A stretch of DNA of 64,000 nucleotides from Trochalopteron elliotii (lineage: Eukaryota > Chordata > Aves > Passeriformes > Leiothrichidae): contig JANPWX010020199.1 in assembly GCA_024734555.1 (NCBI GenBank), positions 1,613,985 to 1,677,984 of the forward strand, written 5' to 3'. The notes under the pieces were generated by a model. That model saw only the letters and a list, made by a program, of their open reading frames with translations, was not told the DNA's origin and ran no database searches. Made by a program: the position numbers and the translations under genes. Shown one piece after another: positions 51,515 through 64,000 of the stretch. The stretch's first letter is position 1, and every line of letters starts with the position of its first letter.

Positions 51515-51554
51515 CAACTGATTTTTCAAGACATATGTCTTGAAAAATCAGTTG
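51515..51554. repeat. Exact 40-bp palindrome
   Basis: The arm CAACTGATTTTTCAAGACAT is followed at once by its exact reverse complement, with no spacer and no mismatch over 40 bases. Flanking bases (c at 51514, a at 51555) do not extend it. The core is acATATgt. Confidence 0.97.
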
Positions 51555-52844
51555 AAATACTTGAAAAGTTATTTCCTGATAGTGTGTATACTGCTACTCA
51601 ATTCTATAGTGTTTAGCAAAAGTGCACATTAAGAGGGTTGTGTGCCTTGAAATCAGTTTATAGCAGTAAAAAAGGAAACAGCTTGTTTGATAACATGAGC
51701 TTATATTCACAGTTATCAGGCAGAAACAGAGCTCTTGTTTGTCCTGAATTTTGATCTACTGTTAAGTTTACAGTGTCGCATCTCATCTTTCTGAAGTATT
51801 TTGGGAATGTCAGGGACCATTGGATGCTACTTTGCTACGACTACATAAAGATTAAACGTGAAGTGAAAGGTCTGATAAATTCTTGCAGACACCAGCATGG
51901 TTCAGTGCTCTTGGTCTCAATAGTCTAGTATGCAAAAAATACTTCCAATTGTATATGGTTGTAGCTAAATAAAATTCAAATAATTTTCACAGCAAGTAAG
52001 TTGAATTCAGCTTCTGGAAGGTATCAAGGTGCACAGAGAGTTGCAAGTACATGGCTTCAGGTTTTATCAGTTCTACATCAGTAAGCTGAAATGGCAAGTT
52101 AATAAAGTATGTAATTAATATTTCTTTCTGGAACAAATCTTCCTTTATATGCATATTGTATGACTGCATCATTTCAAAGTAAATCTGTAAGATGATATTA
52201 ATTTATCTTTTTGTAAGACAAATCTGATACCAGCTCACAGTCAGCCTAAGAATTAAAATCTATTTTTCTTTCCTGCGGCTGTGTTTTGGAAAGTTATACT
52301 CTGTGGTGAAATGTTCAGTATATTCTTCTAGTTTCAGTTTCTTGGGTATACCTTTCCACCTTCACAGGAAACCAGTTGAGGATATTATCAGATAGACTAG
52401 AAAGTAAAATTTATTTGGCTGCAATATTAAATGAACTATTAGTAATTTTTGACTTAAAAATAGCCTGTAATCCTAGAGATAATAGGGGCAAAATGAACAC
52501 AAATGAAGTAAATCATAAGGTGACTAGGAGTGGTTAGTGAAGGTTGATGCGCATTATTAGTGTCATTTAATATTTTGTTAGACAGGCTACATTCAGTAAT
52601 AGAAAAGATCCTAACTTAGATCATAGGAACATATTTTTGGGATGATTTACAATATTCAGGAGTGCAGATGTTCTTGACCCTGCATTACAAGTCATAATTT
52701 TAAGAATAGTTTGTTGGGAAAATAAGGCACATTAGCCAGCAGCAGAAATAGCAGAAGTCATAACACTCACTTTTCTACCCAGCAAAAACACGATTGTTTG
52801 GCTGATTATTAAAAGGAGCATTCAGTCAAGCAAGGGCCATTTGC

Positions 52845-55570
52845 AGGCGATTCAGAAGAGGCTCTAGGGAGCGCTGGGAACCGGAGTGGACATACCACAC
52901 GGTGTGTCAGTCAGGGCACAGCAGTTTATGGGCAGTTCCCATGGGCAGGAGTTGCACGAAGGGTGCAGCCACAGTTTGGGTGGTGCATTGTGTCTTTTGG
53001 CTTTTTTTTTTTTTTCCAAACAGTTTTACAAATGGAGTTTTATAAATGGTCAAAAGTCATTGCTGCTGCTGCCAGCAGAAGTGTGCTAAGTCAAACAGAA
53101 CCCTCCAAGAAGGACACAGCTGTCCAGACCCCTGGCTGCAGGGAGTGTCTGAGCCTGGGGGCAGTACCAGAGGACAGTGCAAAAGGCACCTGTGTGTAGT
53201 GTGAGCAGGTGAATGATCTGCTCTGTCTGGTGGCAGGGCTTAAGCAAGAAGTGGAAAGGCTAAGGAGTGTTAGGGAGAGCAAAAGAGAAATTGACTGGTG
53301 GAGTTACAGCCTTGCAACCCTGAGAGAACCTCAGCAGGAGTCAGAGGAGCCCTGTCCCTCTTACCATCAGGCAGCAGGAGACCTAGCAAATGGAGGGAAT
53401 GGAAATGGGTACCTACTTGGAGAGGTAGCAAAATTCCATGCTGACCCCCATCACCTTTCCCAGGTGCCCTTACAGAACAGGTAGGAGGCTGTGGGTCAGA
53501 GGCTCAGGCAGATGACTGAAACAGAAAAATCTGTCTGGAGAGTCTCCCAGGTGTGCTTCGTCTGTCAGACGGATCACAACCTCAGGAAATAAAAGAAGGG
53601 TAGTTGTAGCAGGTGACTCCCTTCTGAGGGGAACTGAGGGCCCTGTATGTCAGCCAGACCCATGCCACAGGGCAGTCTGCAGCCTTCCTGGGGCCCAGGT
53701 ATGGGATATCATGAGGAGACTCTCTGAGCTAATTCAGCCCTCTGATTATTACCCACTGCTGCTTGTCCAGGCTGGCAGTACTGAGGTTGACAAGAAGGGT
53801 ACCAGGATCATTTAAAAGGACATCAGGGCTCTGGACTGATTGGTTGGTGGGGCAGAAGTATGGGTGTGGCTCTGCTCAGTTCCTTCAGGAGCAGGGATGA
53901 ATGATAAAAGGAACAGGAAAACCCACATTATCAATTAATGGCTTATGGGCCGGTGCCATCAGAGGAATTTTGGTTTTCCTACCATGGGCAATTTTTACAG
54001 CACCAGGCCTGTTTGAGTCAGATGGGCTCCATCTGTCTAACAAGGGCAAAAGGATTCTAGCCCATGAGTTGGCAGGGCTGACTGAGAGGGCTTTAAACTA
54101 GGTTTGAAGGGGGAAGGGAATGAAACCAGGCACTCCAAAGATGAGCCCAAGGGTGGTAAACCAGAGCCAGGGGTGAATTCAGCCCAGCTGAAGTGCACAT
54201 ACACTGATGCAGGCAGTGTGGGTAACAAATTAGGAGCTGGTTCCATGGAAAGCGCAGGAAAGTGATGACATGGTCACCACCACAGAAACATGGTGGAGTG
54301 ACTTGCAGGACTGGAGCACTGCAATGGATGGCTACAAGCTCTTCACAAGAGACAGCAGAGGGAGACGAGGTGGAGGGGTGGCCCTGTATGTTAGGGAGGC
54401 TCTGGACACCACGGAACTCGAAATTAATAAGATCAAGTGCCATGGGTAAGAATCAGGGAAAGGCCAACAAGGCTGACATCCTGAACACCCAACCAGGATG
54501 AGGAGATTATTGTATAAGCAGCTGGTGGACGTTTCAAGATCACTAGTCTTGTTCTTGCAGGAGATTTAACCTGCCAGATATCTGCTGGGAACTCAACACA
54601 GTGGAAAAGAGGCAGTTTATGAGGTCCTTGGAGTATAGAGGATTACTGTCCTCTTGTCACAGCTGGTGAGCAAACCTGCCGGGGTGGGGCTCTGCTAGAC
54701 CTGCTGTTTGCAGACAGAGAGGAGCTGGTGGAAGATGTCGTCAGAATGCACATCTTGGGAACAGCAATCATGAAATGATAAAGTTTTCAATTCTTGGTGA
54801 AGTAAGGAGAGGCCTCAACAAATGTCCTGTATTATGTCCTGTATTTCCAGAGGACAGACTTTGTCCTATTTGTGGGACTGATTCAGAAAGTTCCCTGGCA
54901 ACCAGCCCTTAAGAACAGAGTGGTCCAGGAAGGTGGACATACTTTAAGAAATAAATCCTGAAGGTGCAGGAACAGGCTATCACTATGTGCCAAAAGAGAA
55001 GCCAGTAGGGAAGAAGACTGGCCTGGCTGAGCAAGGAACTTTCACAGGAACTTATGAAAAAAAAGAGAGTTGAATAAGGAGTGCGCAACTCAGGAAGTGT
55101 TCAAGGATGTTGTTAGGTCATGCAGAAGGAAAATTAGTGAGGCAGAAGCTCTGTTAGAAGTTAATCTGGCCACTTCTGTAAAGGATAATAGCAAGCGTTT
55201 TTATAAATACATTAATAAAAAAAGGATCAAGGGAAAAACCCCCATTCTTTATTGAATGCTACAGGGTGAAAATAGTCATAAAAGATGAGGAAAAGGCTGG
55301 TGTACTTCACAGTTTTGTTTCAGTCTTCAACAGATTATCCTCAGGACAATTGGCCTCCTGAGCTGGGAGATAGGGATGGGGAGCAGAATAGATCAGAGTA
55401 GATGCCCTGTAATCCTGGAGGAGGTAGGTAGTGACCGGCTGTGCCACTTAGATATTCACAAGTCTGTGGGAGATTGTGGATGTCTAAAGGTTTTTAGCAT
55501 CAGCAGAAGTCCTGTGAGGAGCTTCTGAAGGAGATGGGGCTGTTTAGCCTGGAGAAAAGTTGTTTCTTTC
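52845..55570 (+). mobile_element. 5'-complete CR1 with deleted RT
   Basis: About 2.7-kb plus-strand CR1 beginning in the 5' UTR (near 52845). It passes through ORF1: 'AVQTPGCRECLSLGAVPED', a Cys-rich stretch, the VNDLLCLVAGLKQEVERLRS coiled coil at about 53209-53280, then an SGNH-esterase domain with GDSLLRG at 53612-53632 and DGLHLS at 54021-54038. These esterase blocks are in different frames, with stops between. ORF2 follows with the endonuclease ETWW motif at 54285-54296 and GRRGGGVALYVRE near 54365, then an N-terminal RT region to about 55380. Near 55495 it jumps to the 3' region ('tcctgtgaggagcttctga'), so the RT core is deleted. Most CR1 copies lack the 5' half altogether. Confidence 0.9.
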
Positions 55571-56823
55571 AGCCAAAATTAAGTAAATCCTGTTCAGTTT
55601 GACCCACTAGTGTTCTGGAGCACAGAGGTGAAATAGTGAAGACATCTTGCTATGAAAAGAAGGTGTTATTTAGAGTTCTGCTCTGGATTTACATAAAGTT
55701 AATCCTTCAGTCCATCTGTGAATATTTTTTCTGGTCATTTCTGCTGAGCAATAAATGGTGGCAGAAATAGATGGTGCATGACACATCACTGCCTTTTTTG
55801 TCTGTGACTACGAAAGCTGGTGTGCTTTAATTGTGTTAATCTGATACATCAGTTGGTTTTGGCATGGATTTTTAACCTTTTGAAACTATAGCACTGCCTC
55901 ACCTAAACAATGTGTTTTTTCCATATTAGTTGGAAAAATCAAAACTGCTCATTCTTCCAGATCCCTTTTCATAACTCATCTCTACAATGAAATTTAGAGA
56001 TAAGATAGTTGTAGCTATATAGATAGGATTGGAATATTAAATTGTATTCATAATGTTAATTTGAATTTCTTCCACTGTTAAACTTTTCAGCTTTTTTTTG
56101 TTTCCCGCTTTCTTTTGCAAACTTTTAATCATTGTTTTTCTTCTCTCAGCTTGGGACAGGGGTCTTGCTTTCTGCTGATGTTTAATTGCTTGTAGTGCAA
56201 GGTGCTTGACTGAATCATCTGCTTAAATATTGATACATATATATGCATATGTGTGTATATTTTAAAAAAACATGAGAATTTCTGTAAGATGGGCTTAGTA
56301 ATTAAGCCAAATAATTGTCAAGTGATTTCTAAAATTAGAGATGCTTCTCTTTAAAAGGAAAAAAAAAAAAGGAAACCAAAAAATAAACCAACAGGTGTCA
56401 GCAAAGACCGTGTAACGAAACATTGGGTCAAATCACATCAATAGAATGTGCTGCATTCATGACAAATCCCTGTTGTCTTTCATTTCTTTCATCTCTCAAA
56501 AGATCTTGAGATCCTAGTTGTGATCAGTCAGCTCAAAATACAGAATATCACAACTGTCTATAAAGGTTGAATTGAATTGCTTTCAGTAGCAAACACAAGA
56601 AACCACATAGAGATAATGTCAGTTCCATCTTAATGAATTGTTCTCCCACACTATAATCCAAGTGAGGTCTTTGTGGATTTTTAAAATGCCATTGATTTTG
56701 TTTCTCTCTCCCTGATTTTTTAATCTTTTTTAGCCTGCAATGAACTGAGGCTTTAGAAAGTCTATTCAGCTCTTAGGATCTTTTGTTCTAGAATGGTGAT
56801 GGTGAGGGGTTTGGTTGGTTAGT

Positions 56824-56880
56824 TGTTGTTTGTTTGTTTGTTTGTTTGTGGGGAGTTTTTTGTGGTTGTTGTTGTTGTTT
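56824..56880. repeat. GTTT and GTT microsatellites
   Basis: About six GTTT units followed, after a short G-rich break, by about five GTT units. The minus-strand frame with Asn runs at 56766-57002 comes from this repeat. Confidence 0.9.
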
Positions 56881-59800
56881 ATCTTTTTGTCCCAGTTCTT
56901 AGGTAAGTCTATCCAAGACCAGTATGTCAAAAAGTTGTTGCGTCTCTCTTTAGTACTTATTGGCTGGGTTGTCACCTCAGGGTCAAAATAAAGCTTGTTC
57001 AACCAAGGCTATGGCAGCCACAGTAGCAAGCCTCAGGTCAGTCCCACCACTTGAGATTTGCTGTAGGGCAGTCAGCTGAAGTTCATTTTGTGTTTGTTTG
57101 ACGGAACATTATTGCTCTTACACTGCGAAAATATTGTGGGTAGACTACTGTATGTTGTAGGGATTGTTTCTTTCTTGTGCTTATTTTCTCTTCTTGCATT
57201 GAAGTGTGTATTACCAATGAGGAGACAAATTTTATAAAATAACAAAATACATTTCTTGTCATGACATTGCTTCTAGTGTTTTATACTTGTTTGTTTTTAA
57301 GATAAGTCACAAAACCTCCAACCTGTGTAATCTGCCATGAAGTTATTAGAAAATGCTAGTAGTGCTGAGGAGTCTAATCTCCTATGTTGAATATTTGAAA
57401 TTATTTGAAAATAGTATCCTTTTTAAGCCCATGGAAAGTCCATTTTTGAGAAACTTAGATTCAAGAGTCTGTAACTTGTTATGTCAGGTCTAAATTAATA
57501 GTTGAAATAATTTCAGAGGTCTGAGGAGCTGACAGTGAATCAGTTGGTGTACTGTATGAAGTTCTGTCAAAGAGGCAACTTCACAAAAAAAAAAAAAGAG
57601 AATATGTAAGGCTGATTTTTGTATGTCCATATGTGACTTTCTCAGGAGAACTGGTAATGTTCAGCTGTTACACATTTTTACTGCAGTTTAAGTGCAGTCA
57701 CAGGATGAGTGTTGATAAATAAACCTAAGGTCACATTACTTTTGCGTCTCTAAAGAGAAGAAAACAAGCCCTTGTATTTTTTTTGCTTCAAGTATAGGAA
57801 GTTATGGCTGAGTGACATACTGTAGAGGGTAGAAATAGTCAGACTTAAGAGATTTCTAAACCAAAATTATTACTAATAAATTTTATTCTGTTTTTTCCCT
57901 TTTTTTGCCCTGTAATGTGTGTTCATGTAGGAGATTAAACTGAGGTTAAAATATAGTTAACTCAGAATGTTATTGGAGGAATAATAAACTACTAATGACA
58001 CTAATAACGTACTAACCCTTTGTATGATACAACATAAGAAAATCCAAGAAATCAATGAAAAAGGAAAATGCTATTGCAGCTATATTTTATTAGATAAAGT
58101 CTGCTTTATTTAAAATATACTAGTTCTATTATTCTGAAAAATCTGGCCACTCATAAAAGCATGCAATGAAAATTATTGCCACTGGATTCTCTTACTCTTT
58201 TCACTCTCATTTACTTGGAGAACTCTCTTTAAAAATTATTGAAAAGTGCTCTGACGGAGTGTTTAATCAGTGTTTTTTCACAAGCTGGCATCTTTGGAAG
58301 CAGAAGCCCCTATCCACTGAGTAAGCGTGTTGTTGCCAACACATCTCACTCGTGATGGGAAGTAGCCATTCTTAACTTTGAGTGAGTAGTTCTGTCTCCA
58401 TTCATATTTAGTCCTTGGAGCAGTGAAAAGTGGTAGCAAGAGCAGTAATAGTGATGATGGCTCTCTGTTTATGTTTTGAATATCTGTAAATAAGTAATAT
58501 GATATGGGAAATCTCAGATCCATCCAGCTGGATCTGGTCCACCAGAAGGATATATTTAATCTGTAGTTTAGTCCATTTCCTTTTTTCTCCCCAAAATCTG
58601 CTACTAGTGTGTAGGAGTAGGCAATGGAGTGCACAACTTGGGTTAACAGCTTGTGCTTCCTCATCATTTCTCCTAGGTCTTGTAATCTGTCCTCTGTCAT
58701 GGGAGTGGTTGTAATGTCAACCAATCTCATGCACCTTATCCTTTGTTGTGTCACATGTGCTTTATTCTTTATCGTGTGTTAACCATGCACCAGCCATTTG
58801 AGAGGCTTGTTGGTATTTTGGCCATGAGGAATGCACATATGGGGAAAGAAGGGGACATGCAGCAATTGATTGTCTTCAAAAGAGGCTTTGTGGTTTGCAC
58901 TAGCCTAAGGGTTCCTCACATCTGTTGTGAATCCATGACTGTTGGTTGCATGGTAATGATTTCTGGTGACACTTATAGATGCCAGGTTAGAAGTGAAAGG
59001 CCACAAATCACACAGGCTTGTGCTGATTTTTTAGTATGTTTTCAGCTGAGAGTTCACTCAAGAAAGCATTTTGCAAGTCTGAGTAATTTACTTTGTCTTT
59101 TTTCATATTTTCCTTCTGCGGCAGGCTTGTTGTTCTGTTTGTATATGTAATCTTTTGGTGGGTAGCCATGGTTGGTTTTGAAAGTGGGAGCACATTTGTG
59201 GGGAGGAGAAAAAGGGAATTTAGAGGACTTGGGTTGTAAAGCACAGCACGGGAGGGGAACTTGACGGGCAAGGCTCAGTGCACTTCACTGAGTCCCAGCA
59301 TGCATTTTGGTGTGGTATGTACTGAAGCAACTCCTGTGGATTAGGATGTAGTTGTTATTTATGAAGTCATTGAGTTGTGATCTGTTGCCTATATACCTGG
59401 TAATTTCTGTTGTGGAAAAGTTCACTGGTGGGTCAGCTGCATTTCTGCTCTTCTTCATGTATGCCATGCTGGTTTTTTTGATGTTTTTAGAATGTGGTAC
59501 AAGGCTTTTTTCAGTGCATTACAGACTTAAAATGGAGGGGCTATTATTTTAAACTGAGTTGGTTTGGAATTGCCTGCGTGGTTTGCGGGAATTCTTTTTT
59601 CAGTGCTCTTTTCCAGACTCTGTTTAAAGACCTCCAATACTTAGTGCATTGAAGTGTCTCTTTGGTATTTGTCTCCACTTCTAATTTTATTTAGACTTCA
59701 GTACCTTCATGATCTTTGTAACTTTAAACATGGTGTCACTGGTTCTTAGTCTTTAATTTCTATTTTCACATAGTTCTATACAGGTATTGATCTTTTGACC

Positions 59801-60484
59801 ATGTAGTTTCAGAATGCTGTATTGCAAAGATTTCACAAATTCAACTGATAACAAAATTTTTCAATGCTTTTTGGTAATTGAAAACAGTCCATAAGAAAGT
59901 CCTCTACATGAACCATAGTCTTCAAAGAACATGTGTTGCAGGAAGCCACGACCTTACCAATTAATGTGTACTACACTTGTGTGTACCACAACTAAGTTTC
60001 CACCTGGAGTTTCAGTTTTGCTCTGCAGAGTGTATGCAGCATTATAGTCTTGCTATCATTGTGCAGAATATTTCACAATGCAAGGGTAACCTCAGGTCTG
60101 TCATAAGATAATGTGCTTCTCTGTTCTTTTTGCTGTCATTAACTTTAATTTCTTTGTAATTAAAATAGACTGTTTTCTGGATCCATGTGAAGTATCACTG
60201 GTCACAACATAGGTCTATCCCCCAATTATCCATAAGGCTATTGAACTTTGCAGATTAGATATTTGAGACCACTAGCACTTTGAAAAGGTACTTCTGGAGA
60301 GATTCTCTGTTATATCCAACATAAATCAAGACTGACTTATTCTAAACTCCTCAGAAAGACAGTTGTGAGCACTGATGTTTGGTTCCAGTCCTGAACCATA
60401 TGTATCAAGGCCCTCAACCTTTCCCACCATAGATGAAGGAAAACTATAACAAACAAATGATAGCAAAAATTAGATACTTGTGCT

Positions 60485-60795
60485 TTTAATACTTCCTGAA
60501 AGGTGGTAGTACTCAGGTGGGGGTTGGTCTCTTTCTCCGGGCAGCAACTGACAGAACAAGAGGACGCAGTCTTAAACTGCACCAAGGGACATACAGGTTG
60601 GATATTAGGAAAAAAAAAATTCATGGAAAGAATAATAAAGTACTGGAATGATCTGCCTGGGGAGGTGGTGGAGTCACCATCCCTGGATGTGTTTACAGAA
60701 AAGACTGAATGTGGCACTCGGTGCCAGAGTTTAATTGAGGCATTGGACTCAACATGATCTTGGAGGTCTCTTCCAAACTAGTGATTGTGTGAATA
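60485..60795 (+). mobile_element. CR1 LINE 3' region
   Basis: Plus-strand CR1 tail: 'aggtgggggttggtctcttt', 'gaggacgcagtcttaaactg', 'tggaatgatctgcctgggga' and 'ggaggtctcttccaaactag', ending in a worn 'tgattgtgtgaa'. Frames on both strands at 60337-60757 derive from it. Confidence 0.92.
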
Positions 60796-62404
60796 TGCCC
60801 AGGATAATCTGCTTGGTTTTACTGCTCAGGATGTGTTCTGCTCAGGTGTGGTTTCTGCTCTCATCAGCTTGCCTTTATTATGGGAAGGTTTTTAGTGCAA
60901 CAAAATTAGAATGGCTGTGATTTCATTTACAACAGAAGTTTCTCAGGCTTAAGGAAAGCAGAACACGGGCTTCTCTGCCCAACAAGAGCAATTTAGAGTA
61001 TTAGCAATGTAGTTTCCTTCCAGAGAAGACTGCTTTGTTCTGGGAAGAAAGTTTCCTCTATCACATAGTTTGAGTGCGACCTTTTTTTGGACAGTCTAAG
61101 TGTTAGGTTTTCCATGGCTGGAAGGGATTTCTCCCTTGCTATCAGAATGGGTCATGAAAGGCATGGAATTTTTTGGTATTTGTGTTTTGGGTTTTTTTCC
61201 TTCCTCGAGTTCTTTCAATAGTGGTAAGAACACATTGATAGTTCTAACTTCAGATATTTGTCTTATTTGGGATGTGTTTTCCTGATAGACAGCACTTGGA
61301 TGTGAGTACAGAAATACACTAATAAGTACAGAAATACTCTAATATGAGGCAGAAGTTTTCAGTATCTCATACAAGAAATAGAGAACTGCCAGTTTTTTCA
61401 CCATTTTTCAGGCAACTTCATACGTTGTGGGTGGGTCTCGCTATTGATTTTTTTTCTTTACAATCTTGGGCACAGTGATGCCTGTTCTCCAGCCACCTTA
61501 TTACCTTGAATTACAATGTAATATACTGCTTACAGCTTTGGCTCACCTTAACCGGTTTCAAGAGCCATAGAAAAAGTGCAACTATCCCAGGTTAGCATGA
61601 CTAGCTTGAGTAGGGGTCTCTAGCAGGTGTTACAATGTGCATTGAAAATGTCTGGATCTGAACAATTAGTTGCTTTATAGTTCAGATGATTCATTGATGC
61701 AGGACTGAATTGATCATCCTCTGTCGCTATATACCTGCAGTGATGAGCAGCTGTGTGACTGACTGATAATTAGTCCAGGAGAGTTCATAGAGTGTAACCA
61801 GAACCACCTTCTCATGAAAGAAATCGCAAGACTGCTCAACATTCTACAATATTTTCTACCATAATTTTCAGATCTTAAATATAGAACACCAGCATGCACA
61901 AGATAATATTGCTACTTAGAGAAGTTGTGGCTGTATAAATTGTATAGATTTGAAATAGTAAGTTTAAGTAGTTCTGTATGAACAATATCACACTCTTTCC
62001 TTTTCTTTTTGCTTTCTATAAAAAAAGATGTTTTAATAATTATTTTTTTTCAATTACTCATCAGCCATAAAATCAGAAGAAGTCATTAAAAGCATAAAAA
62101 GCCAAAGGTATTGTTTGGTGTATAGTATTTTCAGTACTTGCAGCCATATTCCTAGATACGACAAAATGTTGCTAGATTTTCCTAGGCAGGACAGAATTTT
62201 GTCTAGTTTTCCAGGCACATCTGTGGTCAGTGCAGGAAGTCTGGCCATTAGTGATGTTTTCAAATCTGGAAAATTTTGGACTTGGGTGGCACTTCAATCT
62301 TGTGTATCAGTTTCCATCATTTGAAACTGATAGTGTGCCAGCCAATGCTAGGATATCCCTAAACGTATTGATCTGCTGCAAAAAACCCCTCAGCCACTTC
62401 TGTG

Positions 62405-62458
62405 GCTACCATATGTATATACATACACACACAGACATATATGTATGTATATATAGAC
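62405..62458. repeat. TATG/CATA microsatellite
   Basis: Alternating tatg, tata and cacaca units, partly self-complementary. Confidence 0.88.
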
Positions 62459-64000
62459 TGGGGCAGTTTTAGTGTTGTTTTGTTTGAGGGATTTTTTTTA
62501 TGGCATTTTCCCCAAAATCTCTCTAGGCAGTGCAGGCCATCCCAGTGCTGACCTGTCTAAGAGTGATAACCTCAGACTTGGCATGTGAACTTCCACCTAC
62601 TGTATCTTTATGTCTGCTTTTATTGAAAGCATTCATTACATTAAGTCTTTGCCACAACAGAGTGTTCTACTGATTCAACACTCTGATTTTTAAGGCTGTA
62701 TTGCTCTTTATTATATTAGAGTAGTGTGTAAAGAGTCAGTTAGAATGAGAACCTCATTGGCATGGGCTGTGGAAAAAAAGAGTAAAGGTTTATTTCTGCT
62801 CTGAGGACACACAGTCTAAATAAATGAGAAAGAATAGAAGAAATAGATACAAACAGGTGTAAAAGGGTAGATTTTTGCAAGTGGTGTCTAAAATCTATTT
62901 TCTGTGTAGCAATTTTTTCTCTTCCAAGCATTCTTTTAGTGATTTTAACAGTGAGTAGATGCCTGAATTGAGAATTAAAAACAAAATTTCTGTGTTGTAG
63001 GCCATATTATCATTATACTCACTTTAATGTCTGTACAACATTAGCATTTGAGACTGCAGGAACTTAACTGCTTTACTTGTTGGTGTTACACTGCAGTCAA
63101 TTTTGGTGAACCATAAAAACTTTGCCCCTGAAGGTAAAACTACACTGTATGCATGTTCCTAGCATACTGCTTTGGGGATAAACATGTCTTAAATCAACTC
63201 ATCGCTTGCAGCTGAATTCCTTCTCCAAAATGCAGTTTCTATGTAGATAATAATGTTCAGAAAGACTGATTTTCTGTAAACCATAAAGTTTTTTGAACAT
63301 AATTCTATCCATAATTGTATTTGGGCAGGATTGGAAAGAATTCTTATAATCCTAATAAAGATTAGGGGTTTTAGAAAGGAGAGGCATGTACCAACATTTT
63401 TAATTAGCTTTCGTAGGCACCTCCAGTTTGTTCATATATGTTCCAAACATTTACATGTTGTGTTTGCTCACGTAATAAAAACCTTTGAACTTCATTGAAA
63501 CTTCATTTTGCATTTGAAAAATTAAATTTGAAGTTTATGACATGCTGGCTCCTACTTGCTTGGATCATAGTGTGTAGTTAAGGTGCCATCACTTAAGACC
63601 TTTGTTACAGTTATGTTTCTGTTGGGGCTTAATATACTGTGGGTTCAAATGGATGTAATTGTGGCCGTGAGGTGTTGGTCTAAAGATTACTGTCTGAGTT
63701 TGTACCCAGATATTCTTGGATTATTATTCTGAAACTTAGATCTTGTTCTTTCTGGAATTTAAATACCATTCTCTGAAAATTTTTGACTCCTTTATTTTAC
63801 CTTTTTAATTCGCTTTTTTTTTTTTTTAAACTCTTGTAGACATTGAAATTCAGGCAGTAACTTTCGAACTATTTTTTACAGTCTCAAATGGATGAAGTGC
63901 CTGTTTGTCCCTCAGTTTAATTCCCAAATTAATTATAGTTAGTTCTTACATATGAATCTGCATACTTAGAATATATAAAGGCAGAAAAAAGTCCCTAGAT

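Larger units (their letters stand above)
37671..64000 (+). other. ARB2A: ARB2A intron, continues past window
   Basis: Everything to the right edge lies inside the intron following the third coding exon. The parts outside listed repeats (38946-42729, 47951-51194, 55571-60484, 60796-64000) are AT-rich and hold no recognised gene. Unassigned frames worth noting are 40900-41256 (+, 118 codons), 58278-58754 (-, 158 codons) and 58743-59150 (+, 135 codons). None shows a known domain. Confidence 0.75.

Noticed and set aside
63780..64000. Pyrimidine tract and AG near 63840 as a possible next ARB2A exon
   Set aside because: The sequence after it does not encode the expected continuation and soon meets stops.
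1..64000. CRISPR arrays, bacterial operons, prophage or tRNA clusters
   Set aside because: None seen; splice sites, CR1 elements and ERV LTRs show vertebrate DNA.

Overview
This is vertebrate nuclear DNA, almost certainly from a bird and probably from a neoavian (songbird-like) lineage. The evidence is the repeat content: at least fifteen CR1 LINE fragments on both strands, several avian-type LTRs that begin TGTCGTGG/TGTCCTGG-like and end CCAGGACA-like, and a decayed ERVL-like provirus. AT-rich single-copy sequence with no operon-like coding fills the rest. Nearly all longer open reading frames are chance frames or repeat frames.

One host gene is recognisable: the 5' part of ARB2A (formerly FAM172A), on the + strand. 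Three consecutive coding exons are visible at 31540-31664, 34876-34977 and 37570-37670. They join in phase across AG/GT splice sites and match the N-terminus of the vertebrate protein as I remember it. A CpG island at about 9440-10345, interrupted by a 400-N assembly gap at 9656-10055, is the likely promoter and untranslated first exon. That gives a first intron of about 21 kb. The gene continues beyond the right edge, and everything after 37670 is intron. In chicken this region lies on the Z chromosome (general knowledge of synteny with human 5q15), so Z linkage is a reasonable inference.

Layout: 1-9440 is upstream intergenic DNA with CR1 copies at 80-485, 6745-7660, 7708-7855 and 8715-8885 and an LTR remnant near 6000. 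9440-10345 is the CpG island. 10346-31539 is intron 1, with CR1 copies and LTRs between 13.2 and 26.9 kb. From about 26.93 to 38.2 kb no transposable element is recognisable, and this quiet 11 kb holds all three coding exons. 37671-64000 is the next intron. It carries an LTR cut by a CR1 (38.2-38.9 kb), a minus-strand ERVL-like provirus (about 42.7-47.95 kb) with a younger solo LTR inserted in it (44416-45061, with target-site duplication), an exact 40-bp palindrome (51515-51554) and an unusually 5'-complete CR1 (about 52.85-55.57 kb) that keeps ORF1 esterase and endonuclease motifs but has lost most of its reverse transcriptase.

I found no prokaryotic genes, CRISPR arrays, or tRNA or rRNA genes. 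I did not find a convincing new biological system. The best leads are the perfect palindrome, the datable nested solo LTRs, the 5'-complete CR1 and the missing promoter sequence.
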